In this document: positions 1-11,348 of the stretch, one piece after another
Numbering within the stretch: the stretch's first letter is position 1
Layout: each line of letters begins with the position of its first letter
Origin: Sipunculus nudus
Taxonomy: Eukaryota > Annelida > Sipuncula > Golfingiida > Sipunculidae
DNA length: 64,000 nt
NCBI GenBank assembly: GCA_026874595.1
Contig: CM049314.1
Location: 11,898,729-11,962,728 of the forward strand
Reading direction: 5' to 3'
Notes under the pieces: model-generated
What the model saw: the letters and a program-made list of their open reading frames with translations, nothing else
What the model was told of the DNA's origin: nothing
Database searches by the model: none
Position numbers and translations under genes: made by a program

Positions 1-1565
1 ATGAGTTTGGAATGCCTGATTAAAAAGGCGGAGTGGAGGATATTGTGATTTTACTGGAAAAACAATATTTATACCAGTGTAAATTGAGGCCTTACTGGGA
101 AATACAAAGCAACTTTCCATTTTGGGAAACCTTTCACTTTATAATAGTGAAACTAAAACGCTATACCACTATACCAAACCATACAATACATACATTATAA
201 AATTGTGGTATTATTTTTAATAGTATATTTACAGGGTCAAAACACTGTAAATTAATGTAAGAAGCCACTGGGCAATGGCCTGTATTGTTTTGCCAGGGGC
301 CATATTCCATGAAAATGCAAGCATGGTTGGGCCCATAAAAATGATGTGGGACTGGTCACTATTGATAGGAATATTTTCACAGGATAGTCCAAGTTACAGT
401 TGAATTTCTGGCACTGGATGAGTTAACAGGAGTGCTTGACAACGTACCTGGTGGCATGTGGCACCACAGAGTCAATTCGTCACCAATGTTTTGTATGATA
501 AAATGACAATCTATTACGATTCAAATTTATATAACCACTATACCAATACTGAAAAGCTTGTTTAATTGGCCCAGGATACACCATGCAAGTATTGAATAAC
601 ATGTAAAATATGTACAAACATTGTGTAGGATGGGCAACTGGCAACCATGGTATTCAGGGCTATTTACATCACTGCTTACAGTTTACAAACTATTCCCTTA
701 TGGCAGCCTGTTTGAATATGTCCTTTGATTTCACACACGCGGGTGTTATTCAAGTGTTAGTTTGTTAAAAACAAGTCCATAGATGCCATACAGAGAAACA
801 AGTCACTTAAAGAACTTTTTAAATTCTGAACCTTTGCAAAATCACTGTGAAAACACTTTTTGCAGTAACAAACTTCCTGGCCATATTTTCACTCTTCTGT
901 CATTCAATATTCTGTTCTTCTGTCATTCTCTATGCATTACAATTGCTGATTTTAAGTACATGCCAGGCCAAGTCCAACCTGACATATCCTCACAGTCACT
1001 TCATCATCATTTTCCTTTGGTGACGAAAAAAACTGTGGTGATGAGTCTTCAAAACAGGAGTTTATTATATAAGAGGAGGAGGGGTCTGGGGAACCTGGGT
1101 TCCCTGCAAGAGAGGGGATGTGGGGGCATCAGGCCCCACCTTTCGCTAAATCCTCCTGTTCAAATACTAAATGGTTCTCCATTTTCGCGATAGATTGCGC
1201 TTCAATCACAGCTATAAATGAACAAAAATCACCCCTGCTGGTATCTCGTCTTCACAGCTCAGTAGCCGCTATAGGGCTCCTAGTCATGAAATTGTACTTA
1301 AGATTACTGATTCAGGTGATGTCTGATATTCAGTGGCCATTCATGTTAGTATAGGTGAAATCAGTGTAAGGACATAGGAGGTAAAATTATAAATGAGAAG
1401 AGGCAGTTCTGCAGCGAGTATAGAATCCGGTCTACATGGACGATGTAATGGGTGTATACAGACGGACGTAATGATGTTTAGGATTCATGTAATGGAGAAG
1501 TAACAGGCATGTCAATGTCATATCATCAGACCGCATTCTTAACACGCTCCCTTCAACTCTATCAG
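1..1565. other. No gene recognised
   Basis: I see no coding sequence with recognisable family features here. The short open frames (for example 783-1193) have low-complexity or anomalous composition and no motif. No inverted-repeat element or tRNA-like box was found. The stretch ends at the 3' terminus of the minus-strand LINE that begins at about 1571. Confidence 0.4.
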
Positions 1566-1570
1566 TATCT

Positions 1571-3908
1571 TCATCATCATCATCATCATTGTTAATTGCC
1601 AGCGTTCACTACTGAACATAATAGGCAATGCGCATTTTGATCTAGAAAGTGAGGAAAAAAAAAAGAAAAGGAAAAGGAAGAAGAAGAGAAAAAAAAGAGA
1701 AGAAAAAAAGTGAAAAATTTATTGTTAGCGCTCCTTGACCAGTACAGATTTGAACTTGTCAAGGGTCTGGGAGTCAACCACAGTGGGACTGAGGGCGTTC
1801 CACTCTGGTATTGTACGTGGGAAGAGGGAATTGCTATAACAATTTAGTCTGGCTCTGACGATCAAGTATTTCTGTTGATGACCCCGGGTGCAGGAGTGAG
1901 GTGGAGTTAGTCATGCCTCAGGTTCTAGAGTGACAATGCCATGAACTATACAAGAGAACATACATAGACGAATGAAAAGTCAATGTGCTTCTAGTGAGGG
2001 CCACTGTAATTTTTCAAGTATTGACTGTACACTACGCCGTTGTACCATTTCAATCTGGTGTGCTAGGCCTGACAGAAGGATTGTAGAGTTACTTCTATTG
2101 CGAGGAGGATTCCATACACTACAAGCAAATTCCACCTGGGTCTCACAAGGGACTTGTAGGCACGTTCCCATATATCTGGCATAGGTGGTCTGATGTTAAG
2201 CCTCAGTATGCCTAGTGTTCGCCAGCTTTACTTGTAATATCATTTATATGTTTATTCCATTTTAGATCTGCCTGGATAGGGACACCTAAATATTTAATAC
2301 TGTTTTCTGGAGGTCTTTCAAGGGTGGTGCCATTGAAATTACACAGGTGCATGATTGGTGTAGTACTAGCAGGGATGGTTAGAATGTGACATTTGGAGGG
2401 ATTAAACTCTATCAGCTAGTCCCTTTTCCATGATCCTACACTGTCTATGTCCTGCTGGAGTTTGAGGCAGTCCTCCTTACAATTTATTTCTTTTTGAATG
2501 ATGCAGTCATCTGCAAATAGTCTAATTTTACTGAATTTTGTTTTGCTTGGGAGGTCATTAATAAATATCAAAAAAAGGATTTGGCCAAGAACAGTGCCCT
2601 GTGGCACTCCCTATGTAACTGCGGTCAGAATGTTTCCCTTCAACCACCACTCGTTGTGTGCGGTTAGCAAGAAAGTTGTTGATCCAGCTAAGAGCAGAGT
2701 ATCTTATACCATAATGGATAAGTTTAGCTGAGAGGTGTCTATGTGGGACTTTATGGAAAGCTGTGGCAAAATCCATTATAATGAGGTCAGTTTGTATACT
2801 TGCAATTCTTGATTTGGCCAAGTCGTGAAATAGGGAAAGAAGCTGGGTTTCACATGATTGTGATTTGTGGAATCCATATTGAAGGTAAAACAAGATATTG
2901 TTTTGTTCTAAATGATTCATAGTTTATTTGGCAATTATGTTTTCTAGGAGTTTACCAAAGATTATTTTTAAAGATATTGGTCTGTAGTTTGAAGTATATT
3001 TTTCCCCCTTTTTAAACACTGGCGCTACATTTGCCTCCTTCCAGTCATCAGGTACCTCTCCGCTGTTGAGAGATCACTGGAAGAAGTCTGATCGAATGGG
3101 TGTGAGAGGTTTATGTAGTTCCTTTAGTAGTTTTGCATGAATTTCATCAGGACCAGTTGCTTTATGGGGTAGGAGTTTGCATAATGCTTTCTCAACTCCA
3201 GCTTCGTTAATAATAATGGGAGGTAAGTCTGGATGGGGGCTTTGTCCAAGGTCTGGAATGTTGTCACCTGTGTCTTTTGAAAATACTGAAACAAACTGCT
3301 TATTAAGCATGTTTGCCTTGCCTGTACTATCTGAGACTAATATGCCATTGGTTTTGAGTGGGCTAACACCACTCTTCTTGGAGCGTTGGCTTTTAAGAAA
3401 GGAGTAAAACCTTTAATTGGCACCTGGTTTACCTTCAGTGGAGTCTGGGTCAGCAAGGCCAAGGATCGTGTCGTTGATATAGGCCTAGTACTTTTCCCAA
3501 ATCTTCCTTTGTATGGTTTTCTGTAAGTCTGGCTTTTGCACATGCTTCGGGGTCAAAATGTCTGTGTTTTGTCCTTGATCTGTATCGGGCACGCTGCTTC
3601 ATAAGCCTGCATACCTCATTGTCCACCAATGGTACATGGTGGACATTGGGCTTTTACCTGTTTTGTTGGAATGAAGGTTTTCACAGCACCAGACAGTGCT
3701 GTTTTAATCACAGTCCAAAGTTCATTGCATGATTTTGAATGCTTTTCCGTTGTTAAGTATATGCTCTAAACTGTGATATGTACTGCGTAATTTCATCCTA
3801 CTTGCTTTTTCTCTGGAGCAGTATTTTTCTTGGTATAACCTTGACTCTGGACGGTCTTATGTCAGCCTCCATAAGGAGGATGTCATAGTCGGTAACAGGC
3901 TGGACTAA
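1571..3908 (-). mobile_element. CR1/Jockey-type LINE, 5'-truncated and decayed
   Basis: This is a minus-strand non-LTR retrotransposon relic. Reading from its 5' side (high coordinates), about 3905-3780 encodes the end of the apurinic-type endonuclease, with a TDYDIL segment and the following RP..V..PRK stretch. About 3543-3074 is the linker and start of reverse transcriptase (LPHKATGPDEIHAKLLKEL). About 2920-2558 is the middle of RT, and 2607-2416 carries PQGTVLG and the FADD catalytic box. About 2171-1980 and 1900-1740 carry the C-terminal EFACSVWNP, EMVQRRS and LFPRTIPEWNAL motifs. The frame is broken repeatedly by stops and frameshifts, so no product is expected. The 3' end is a short TGATGA-type simple repeat (1571-1590 on the + strand), as is usual for CR1/L2-like LINEs. 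Only the distal endonuclease onward is present, consistent with 5' truncation. Assignment to the CR1/Jockey group rests on motif style; the clade is unresolved. Confidence 0.85.
2416..2920 (-). pseudogene. Reverse transcriptase core of the CR1/Jockey-type LINE (broken)
   Basis: Two overlapping open segments in different frames (2920-2558 and 2607-2416) encode the RT fingers/palm region. The first contains YGFHKSQSCETQLLSLFHDLA and IIMDFATAFHKVPH; the latter is the position of the first catalytic Asp (normally D.SKAFD.V.H in the family). The second contains [16 protein letters not shown] and FADD (about 2517-2506), the second catalytic box. One frameshift separates the two near 2580. The sequence would normally serve target-primed reverse transcription of the element's own RNA, but this copy cannot make an intact enzyme. 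Confidence 0.85.
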
Positions 3909-4082
3909 ATCCGAAAAAAATACACCAAAAAGTACCAAAATACACCTGAATAATACCGAAATAACACCTAAAATTAATACACTGAAATAGCACCGAAAAA
4001 CACTGAAATAGCACCGAAATACACTGAAATAGCACCGAAATACACTTAAAAAACACTTAAATACACTGAAATAACAGTCAAT
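3908..4082. repeat. Minisatellite of short ACACTGAAATAGCACCGAAA-like units
   Basis: Imperfect tandem repeats of about 17-21 bp built from ACACTGAAATA and GCACCGAAA blocks run from about 3908 and are most regular at 3979-4060. They start exactly where recognisable homology to the LINE stops. Confidence 0.7.
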
Positions 4083-4087
4083 ACCAC

Positions 4088-4325
4088 CATATATATATAT
4101 ACCTTATGAATATATATACCTTATGAATATATATTATATATTTATAATATGCATATAAATATATAAAATCCATTTTGTAATCTTTCAGAAATCTAGAAAA
4201 AAAATATATAAATATACCTTATATATAAATATATATACTTATATATCTAAATTATATCATATATAAATATAATATATATTTATAATATGCATTGAATATA
4301 TAAATGATATAATAATATATAAGAA
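4088..4325. repeat. AT-rich simple-sequence tract
   Basis: The tract consists of TATATA and ATATAAATATAT blocks with short interruptions. No coding or RNA feature is visible. From 4326 to about 4885 nothing is recognised except a short TC microsatellite near 4806-4822. Confidence 0.8.
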
Positions 4326-4885
4326 ACCTACAAACAATATGTACCAACACCTTCAGGGAGCAAAAAACCTGGTTAAAGAAAAAGGGTACAGTCAGAGAGG
4401 ACTTGTACACTTAAGAGAAAAAGACTTGTACTTTAGTGATACTGCAGTGTCTACTTATGCATCACATGCATCGAAGCTTCTACATTGACTGAAACAAGAC
4501 TTTTCTTATCGGTAGACCTACTGCATGCTCACTGGCCCTACAATCTTCAATAATAAACTCCACAATAGACTGTTTTTACAGTACAAATGCTGGGAAGTGA
4601 ACTCAATTTGACAAATTTAGTGATAATTTCTCTCTTTGTGCTTATAGTTATAGTTTTGTCTTAGCAACTTGTTGTGTATATTTTTGTGTTCTTGACTTAG
4701 TTGGATGTATGGTTTTTAGTGATACATTAAAGTTCTTTTCCTTTGTCTCTTCCATTAAACAACATTTGTTATTTCTTCCATGCTATAAATAACATGTTCT
4801 TCCTCTGTCTCTCTCTCTCTCTCGTTTTTCTTGATAATGATCATTATCATAATTATCTAAATTCCATTTGCTTGTGGTATTAAAA

Positions 4886-5090
4886 TACAGTGAACTCCCA
4901 CATGACGACCACCCCATTAACACGACCACCCCACTAACATGACCACTTTTCTTGGTCCCAGAATTGTCATATATAAATTATCATATAAAAAACTTGGGTA
5001 ACACAACCACCCAGCTAGTCCGCCACGTACGGACTTCATTTATCTGTGATATGGAGTCCGACCGTCTGACGGTGAGAGTTCACCCTGGGG
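4886..5090. repeat. Dispersed repeat fragment with ACGACCACCCC blocks
   Basis: The segment has short tandem ACGACC/ACATGACCAC blocks after TACAGTGAACTCCCACATG, a style seen at the ends of pogo/Tigger-like DNA transposons (inference only). The later part (about 5010-5065, GTCCGCC.CGTACGGACT) recurs at about 47136-47166. No matching opposite terminus was found, so the element class is not established. Confidence 0.45.
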
Positions 5091-5689
5091 TACATGGAGG
5101 GACCTGTAACATGAATTACCACTGCTTGTTGTGCAAAAGAGAAACAATCTTGTATTTATATATAGAAATAAACTTATTATGTATCAAATTAAATCTATAT
5201 ATCACCTTTATGTGCGCCTGTAAATGTTTTTTATCCTTTGAACTACCAGGGTTCAGTTGTTGAATGCCAACAGGACACCGCCGGAAATGGAATCCCATGC
5301 AAATTAGATGGGCAATCTATGCAAAAGATGAATTCAGGGGGGCTTTTCCCAGGAATGCCTGTGCCATGCACTACGAAATATTTTCATAAGCATCCTTCCC
5401 ATCATACATCACGTGTTGTCAATGATGCTAATTTCCTATTGGCTGTTCCAACTTGAAGGCTCCAGCGGCCCGACGAAGACAAAGTAATATCTGACTTCAT
5501 CGAGAGTAAGTGCCCATACTTTATTACATACTGATCATTCAGCAAAAGTTTTGGTCCCAATGGAGTCCAAGCATCTGTAACAATAATAATATGTGGGGTT
5601 TGACTGGTGTCCTCACATTACACAAGGCATATACGTGTCTTAAGGGTTGCACGGATCCGTACAACCTTGGATAGCATAGACTCTCCCCC
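5091..5689. other. No gene recognised
   Basis: The open frames here (4952-5263, 5238-5456, 5607-5900) carry no recognisable domain and overlap dispersed repeats. No inverted repeat or tRNA-like box was seen. Confidence 0.35.
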
Positions 5690-6006
5690 CCAGAGGCTGC
5701 AGCGCTTGATCAGTGTTTACAATATATGTCAGCGCTGCAAGACTGCAGCAACCACCCAGCTATCACGACCATCGACCCCTTTTTTTGGTCCAGACCTTCA
5801 GATGAGCACCCGTATCATGACCACTGGCCCGTGGCAACTGCAGCCAGTTGAGGAGATGACACACTCATCGCCCAGCATGGACTTAGATAATAACCCGTAA
5901 TTAATTAACCGTATCACGACCACTGGCCCGTGGCGACCGCGGCCAGTTGAGCAGGTGACACGCTCATCATCCAGCTTAGACTTAGAAAAAAGCCTGTGAT
6001 TAATAA
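5690..6006. repeat. Dispersed repeat module plus two tandem 98-bp units
   Basis: Positions about 5700-5748 (CTTGATCAGTGTTTACAATA and the following TATGTCAGCGCTGCAAGACTG) match about 47182-47222. Then two direct units of about 98 bp follow: 5811-5908 and 5909-6006. Each opens with CGTATCA.GACCACTGGCCCG and contains GGCCAGTTGAG or GCAGCCAGTTGAGG, then CTCATC..CCAGC. The block shares ACGACCA words with 4886-5090, so both may be pieces of one old DNA element. Confidence 0.6.
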
Positions 6007-6780
6007 GCCGGACCCGTGGGAAAGCTCTGTTTCATCTGCACAAGTTGAGTACGGCAATTGGGGGGAGGGTTTTGACTCTGTTCAGACAACTACTTATATT
6101 CATCAGTATAAGGTCAAGAGTCTTCTATTTTCCCTTAAATATCTAACTGTACACCGACTCAATCTGTCAAATTTTGTTGTTGCTGAGAGAGCCAGTGCGA
6201 GCCGGATTTTCCGGAGACCTGTGACTGGCTCCCGCGCCGATATTGCTTTCAGTCATTCACAACTGTGCCTAGCCTACATAGTAAGCCTCCCAGTGAGGCT
6301 TTAAGAGCACTCTATTGAAAATATTGGTGTGCGAGCGAGGACACAGATATTTAGAAAAATCAGATAATTAGGTTAAAATAAACAAACGTGGGTCTTAACC
6401 TGGGTGTGTGAACCATTTCTAATAAGTGAAAACGAGAAAATTTGTAGGTAGCTACTAGCCTTGCCTGGAGCCATTGTTTTGTCCCCATATTTTTGATTTA
6501 GTCACTAGATGGCTCTATTTTAGGGACCAGGCAGTAAATCTTATGCTTAGATTTCCATGATGAATGAGCCTGAAACCTAAGGGGCAATCAGAGGAAGGAC
6601 TTTGAAAACTGGCTTCTCCCTGTGTCCTCGACCTTAAAGCAAAATGTCATGTTTGGTTAGAAACCTGCCAGCATCGCTTCTTAACTTTGCACCTGGATAA
6701 TATGTTTCATTTTCTTATTTGAGCCAGGAACAAGTAAGGAGTCAAAGTTAAGTGTATGTTAGCTAAATTATGTTTATTTA
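6007..6780. other. No gene recognised
   Basis: The stretch is unique-looking sequence with no domain-bearing frame. Nothing can be supported. Confidence 0.35.
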
Positions 6781-6781
6781 T

Positions 6782-7136
6782 TTGGAGCTACTATAGAAAG
6801 TGGGCTTCACCTTTATGGAACTAGCTAAAGAGGGCGATATATTTGATGGGAATAGAGAAAAACTGGGGTATAGTTTTTTTTGGGGGGGGGGGGGGGGCAA
6901 ACGTATTTTGTACAAATAAAGATTGTCGAATACTGGTTGTGCCTTGTGATATGTTGTACCTGTGAATGTGACATTCTGCTGTATGATTGTGCTGCATCTG
7001 GAATGTGAGAGAGAAATATCCATTATTAGTATTTAACATGCAATGACATTGTGAATGAACGAGTCTCGAACCAGCGACCGCAAGTTCAGGAGTCCACTGC
7101 TCAACCAACTGCGCCAATGAAGACGAGTTGAAAGTA
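6782..7136 (-). mobile_element. tRNA-derived SINE, copy 1
   Basis: Read on the minus strand, a tRNA-like head starts near 7136. It has an A-box TGGCGCAGTTGG (7117-7106) and a B-box GGTTCGAGACT (7072-7062), the two internal RNA polymerase III promoter boxes. The body of about 300 bp ends with ACTATACCCCAGTTTTTCTC, CCCATCAAATATATCGCC, preceded by a long C tract (about 6885-6897). The same head and tail occur in the same order at 15274-15578 on the + strand, which identifies a SINE family rather than a lone tRNA pseudogene. It encodes no protein; it is expected to depend on a LINE for mobilisation. Confidence 0.8.
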
Positions 7137-7508
7137 TCTGGAATTCCGAGGTATTTGAGTCTATTGTTGTAAAACGATGTGCTTGTCTGTCACGAGATGT
7201 CACCACCGTTTATAAATTGATTGCAGATCATGAATGGGAGTTTTTCACAATGGGGGGTGATGCATATGCATTAACCTGTACAAGTGGTGTTTGAAATTTA
7301 AATAAAATAGGGGGGGGGGGATTATACTTTTCTATGTTATGTAATAATAAGAGCAATACATTACCAATTGAATATTTTCAAATAATATTGTAGATATAAA
7401 TATCATTATAACATGAATATATAGCCATGAATCCAAATGTGTATCCCATTGATGTGGTAATTAACAGATCATGAGACCTCTGTTAATTGTTCTGATGTGA
7501 ATGAATAA
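7137..7508. other. No gene recognised; short poly-G tract
   Basis: The only notable item is a G run at about 7312-7320. The 5' end of Merlin copy 1 should lie in or near this stretch, but I could not find a terminal inverted repeat matching the right side. Confidence 0.35.
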
Positions 7509-8827
7509 ATGAACCGTAACAAAACTGTCATGACAACAGTCAACATGGAGGTACCGGACGGTTGTAGTTCAGTGCGTACTAAATTGGACACCTTGGTTGA
7601 AAAGCAAGTTGGAAAACCTAAATTGATGCCTGAAGAAAAAGCAGATCGTGAAAAAAAGTTCAGAGGTCCAAGAGCTATCAAATTAAAGTTACAAAAAATG
7701 CGGGCTGGCAAAAATGCAGTAGTTGAGGAAAATCAACCCGGACCTTCAAAACGGCCTTGCGTTTCTGTAAGTTCCGTGGCTTCAAATACAGAACCCCGGT
7801 AGCTATGGTGGATTTGTACAGCCAGTGTTTGGAAAGTCTCCTAAGTTATGGAAAGGGGCCCTCTCACACTTTGACCCATCTACTGCATACGTACTTAGTA
7901 CGTAAGGTCTTGGTGAGTAAAGAGGCCACTTTAAATTGGTTGATGGAAAAAAATATCATACCTGGTGCCCGCACTTGTCCCGTATGTAAAGCAAGTATGA
8001 GACTCGTGAGTGTTAACAGCAAAGATTTGTACAGATGGCTATCAGTGGCGATGCCAAAAACGTCGTCCCAGCATTCATAACATGAAGCTGTCAATCCGCC
8101 ACGGTACGTGGTTTGCTCTCTCAAAACTCACTTTAGAAGAGATACTTGACCTATCTTATCTCTGGAGTATGGGGCTAAGCCACACTCAAATATCATATCA
8201 AACAGGGTGCCGCCCGAACACAATTGTGGACTGGTCGAGTTTCAGCAGAGAAGTCTGTGAGTAAACTATAATATGCGCAAGTGATGCTGGAGAAAAAATT
8301 GGGGGTCCTGGCATAGTCGTCGAAATTGACGAGAGTAAATTTGCCAAACGCAATTACAACCGCAGACACAAGGTCTAAGGAGGATGGGTATTTGGCGGTA
8401 GAGAACTGCAAAACAAAAAAAAGTGTTTATGTGTGTAGTACCTGATTGAAGTGCTAGTACTTTGGTTCTAATAATAAAGAAACACATAGCATATGGTTCT
8501 GTAATTCATTCTGACTGTTGGTGGGCCTATGTGCAGCTGAAGGATTGTGGGTACCATCATTACACTGTAAATCACAACGAACATTTCAAAAATCCTGAAA
8601 CTGGTGTCCATACGAATTCCATTGAAGGCGAGTGGCAGAAGGTAAAGCATGGCGTCACTATGCCACGTTTAGGAGTAAAGGCTGAACACTTGCCTGGATA
8701 CTTGGCGGTTTTCCTGTGGCGTGAAAAGAACCAGGGCTTAGATTTTTTTATGGAGTTTATGCGGGACGCTTCTCGTATATACAATGGGTCTTGCTGTAAT
8801 GCAAGATGCAAGTTTTGCAGCGCCTAG
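7509..8827 (+). pseudogene. Merlin-type transposase, copy 1 (frameshifts and stops)
   Basis: This is a decayed copy of the transposase encoded intact at 10248-11348. The N-terminal 97 codons (7509-7799) are open and reach further upstream than in copy 2: a basic, Lys-rich start, then PGPSKRP. A one-base insertion near 7796 shifts the frame into 7757-8080 (zinc ribbon CPVCKASM). A further shift leads to 8010-8264, which ends in TAA where copy 2 has a sense codon. The catalytic D-E-S-K-F block follows at about 8329-8345, with a stop soon after (GTCTAA). The 3' part (8462-8827) is open and contains HSDC, the HTNSIEGEW acidic motif and the Cys-rich C-terminus. This copy keeps a GGPGIVVEI segment just before the first catalytic Asp, which copy 2 lacks. 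No functional product is expected. Confidence 0.85.
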
Positions 8828-9701
8828 AAGAGCAATGGAGAGTGTAAATAGTTGTAAATATTGTATCATTAGGTAGGTAAAATATAACGGTTGTGGGGTT
8901 ATGAATAACGAGTGAGACGTGAAGCAGTATTACAAATAAGAATGATAGGGGGATTTGTGTTGGCTTATTTGTTGAGGATAAAAGGGACTTTCCGATATGG
9001 CTTTGTGACCGGGTGCAATGACGTAATTGTTATAGTGGATCAGAGTGCAGAGGTGGGTGAATCTATAAATAGACTGGAAAGGGGATTTCCAGAAAGGGCG
9101 CACACATGATTGGCCAATTGTAAGAGAATGTTTTGTGATGCAGAATAACCAGATGTTGAGTAACAGAATCTGTAGTGAAATGTTTCTCTTGTCTGCACAT
9201 GTGATCAATGTACAACATGCCCCGACTGATAACGTCCATAATTGAATATAACATGTGGAGGTTATTTTTGGTGTATGACAATTATACAAGTAAACATGAA
9301 AACGTAAGTATAAATAAGAGGAAGCATTGATGAAATGTTATTTGGAAAGGGTAAGGGAAATGTATTTGATTGTTTCAGGTTCATTTATCACACTTTTCTG
9401 ATTGGGTGACGGAGATTACAGACTAAGTGAAAAGAAGATGGCGGCTGCCGTTGTGTTGGTTATGGAATGACTGTCATATACTAGTTTGGAATAGATCTTG
9501 CATACATGTATAGTTGTACTTGTAATATTCCATTCATATGATCCTGGTATGTATTTATTTTAAAAAATATGGTTTTTGGTATGGCAGGTTTCATTTTGGG
9601 TGCAGCCCGGGTTCTATAGTTCTGGGATTTATTTTGCCAGAGGAGAGACATTTAGAATGCATGCAGTGCTCTCCGTCTCGGACACTCTGTCTAAACTGTG
9701 C
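8828..9701 (+). mobile_element. Right flank of Merlin copy 1
   Basis: This is the noncoding 3' part of the duplicated block. It aligns with 11349-12171 and then, after an interruption, with 15609-15676. A frame of 65 codons (8912-9109) is preserved identically at 11433-11630, but the surrounding DNA is equally conserved, so this is not evidence of coding. Beyond 9701 the copies diverge, so the true right end of the element or duplication is at or near there. Confidence 0.6.
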
Positions 9702-10150
9702 ACATAGAAATTCCCTTAGAACAAATCCAGTTGCATAATGAGGCCTAGTTACGGATGACCCCGACCCCTGGCGGCCTCAGGTGTTATTACTCTAGGCACC
9801 GCTTCATCAGCTGTTCACTTGATTTGTGGCAGTCACGTGTGATAACAGCGGGGACAGTCACAGCTGACACGACTGGGAGATCAGATAAACAAAATGACCC
9901 CGCAGGGATGTCCACAAATGGTCACGATTGAGGAAAAGACCCCAGTTTTGATCGGCAATTAGCGTGAATGACTGCTCATATGATCATGATACATTGTTTG
10001 TTGACAGGACCATTTCAGCGATAAGTCTTTATGTCCGGTGACCTCCGGCGGGTGTAAGCTGCCGAGTATGTTTTCTAGTTCAAAATTATGCATGATACTT
10101 GAACGACAACCCGGTCAATCCTGTTTTATATTCATTTAAAAAACATAAAC
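9702..10150. other. Spacer between the two Merlin copies; no gene recognised
   Basis: The sequence is unlike that around copy 2's right end and has no recognisable motif. It joins abruptly to copy 2 at about 10153, where copy 2 lacks the first about 94 bp seen in copy 1 (7509-7602). Confidence 0.5.
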
Positions 10151-10247
10151 AAAGCAAGTTGGAAAACGTAAATTGACGCCTGAAGAAAAAGCAGATTGTG
10201 AAAAAAAGTTCAGAGGTCCAAGAGCTATAAAATGAAAGTTACAAAAA

Positions 10248-11348
10248 ATGCGGGCTGGCAAAAATGCAGTAGTTGAGGAAAATCAACCTGGACCTTCAAA
10301 ACGGCCTTGCGTTTCTGTAAGTTCCGTGGCTCCGAATACAGAACCGGTAGCTATGGTGGATTCGTACAGCCAGTGTTCGGAAAGTCCCCTAAGTTATGGA
10401 AAGGGGCCCTCTCACACTTTGACCCATCTATCGCATACGTACTTAGTAGGTAAGGTCTTGGTGAGTAAAGAGGCCACTATAAATTGGTTGATAGAAAAAA
10501 ATTTCATACCTGGTGCCCGCACTTGTCCCGTATGTAAAGCAAGTATGAGACTTGTGAGTGTTAACAGCAAAGATTGTGCAGATGGCTATCAGTGGCGATG
10601 CCCAAACCATCGTCCCAGCATTCATAACATGAAGCTGTCAATCCGCCACGGTACGTGGTTTGCTCTCTCAAAACTCGCTTTCGAAGAGATACTTGACCTA
10701 TCTTATCTTTGGAGTATGGGGCTAAGCCACACTCAAATATCATATAAAACAGGGTGCAGCCTGAACACAATTGTGGACTGGTCAAGTTTCAGCAGAGAAG
10801 TCTGTGAAGAAACTATAATATGCGCAAGTGATGCTGGAGAAAAAATTGACGAGAGTAAATTTGCCAAGTGCAAATACAACCGCGGACACGAAGTCAAAGG
10901 AGGATGGGTATTTGGCGGTAGAGAACTTCAAAACAAAAAAAAAGTGTTTATGTGTGTAGTACCTGATCGAAGTGCTAGTACTTTGGTTCCCATAACAAAG
11001 AAACCCATAGCTTATGGTTCTGTAATTCATTCTGACTGTTTGCGGGCCTATGCGCAGCTGAAGGATTGTGGTTACCATCATTACACTGTAAATCACAACG
11101 AACATTTCAAAAATCCTGAAACCGCTGTCCATACGAATTCCATTGAAGGCGAGTGGCAGAAGGTAAAGCATGGCGTCACTATGCCACGTTTAGGAGTAAA
11201 GGCTGAACACTTGCCTGGATACTTGGCGGTTTTCCTGTGGCGTGAAAAGAACCAGGGCTTAGATTTTTTTATGGAGTTTATGCGGGACGCTTCTCGTATA
11301 TACAATGGGTCTTGCTGTAATGCAAGATGCAAGTTTTGCAGCGCCTAG
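10248..11348 (+). CDS. Merlin-type (ISXO2/IS1016-like DDE) transposase, copy 2, probably impaired
   Basis: This is a DNA transposase of the Merlin superfamily, which cuts and pastes its own element through a DDE catalytic triad. The frame has 366 codons. Residues 1-40 form a basic, Pro-rich leader. Residues 93-121 are a zinc-ribbon-like CPVC..CADGYQWRCPNH. Residues 131-186 carry the family signature RHGTWF...L...Y.W..G.S and DWSSFSREVC. D201 (IDESKF), D263 (IHSDC) and E300 (NSIEGEW) fit the catalytic positions, and a Cys-rich tail ends the protein. The start used is an internal Met: upstream, 10153-10233 is homologous to copy 1 but hits a TGA at about 10232, so the original N-terminus is lost. 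Relative to copy 1, an in-frame 27-nt deletion removes nine residues (GGPGIVVEI) directly before D201. These residues belong to the usual family core, so catalytic activity is doubtful although the frame is open. Product expression is unknown. Confidence 0.88.
   Translation: MRAGKNAVVEENQPGPSKRPCVSVSSVAPNTEPVAMVDSYSQCSESPLSYGKGPSHTLTHLSHTYLVGKVLVSKEATINWLIEKNFIPGARTCPVCKASMRLVSVNSKDCADGYQWRCPNHRPSIHNMKLSIRHGTWFALSKLAFEEILDLSYLWSMGLSHTQISYKTGCSLNTIVDWSSFSREVCEETIICASDAGEKIDESKFAKCKYNRGHEVKGGWVFGGRELQNKKKVFMCVVPDRSASTLVPITKKPIAYGSVIHSDCLRAYAQLKDCGYHHYTVNHNEHFKNPETAVHTNSIEGEWQKVKHGVTMPRLGVKAEHLPGYLAVFLWREKNQGLDFFMEFMRDASRIYNGSCCNARCKFCSA

Noticed and set aside
8912-9109. 65-codon frame identical in both Merlin flanks (also 11433-11630)
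   Set aside because: The surrounding noncoding DNA is just as conserved between the copies, which fits recent conversion. No motif is visible, so identity is not evidence of coding.
9702-10150. Possible host exon between Merlin copies
   Set aside because: No reading frame of useful length and no motif. The position between repeats does not by itself support a gene.
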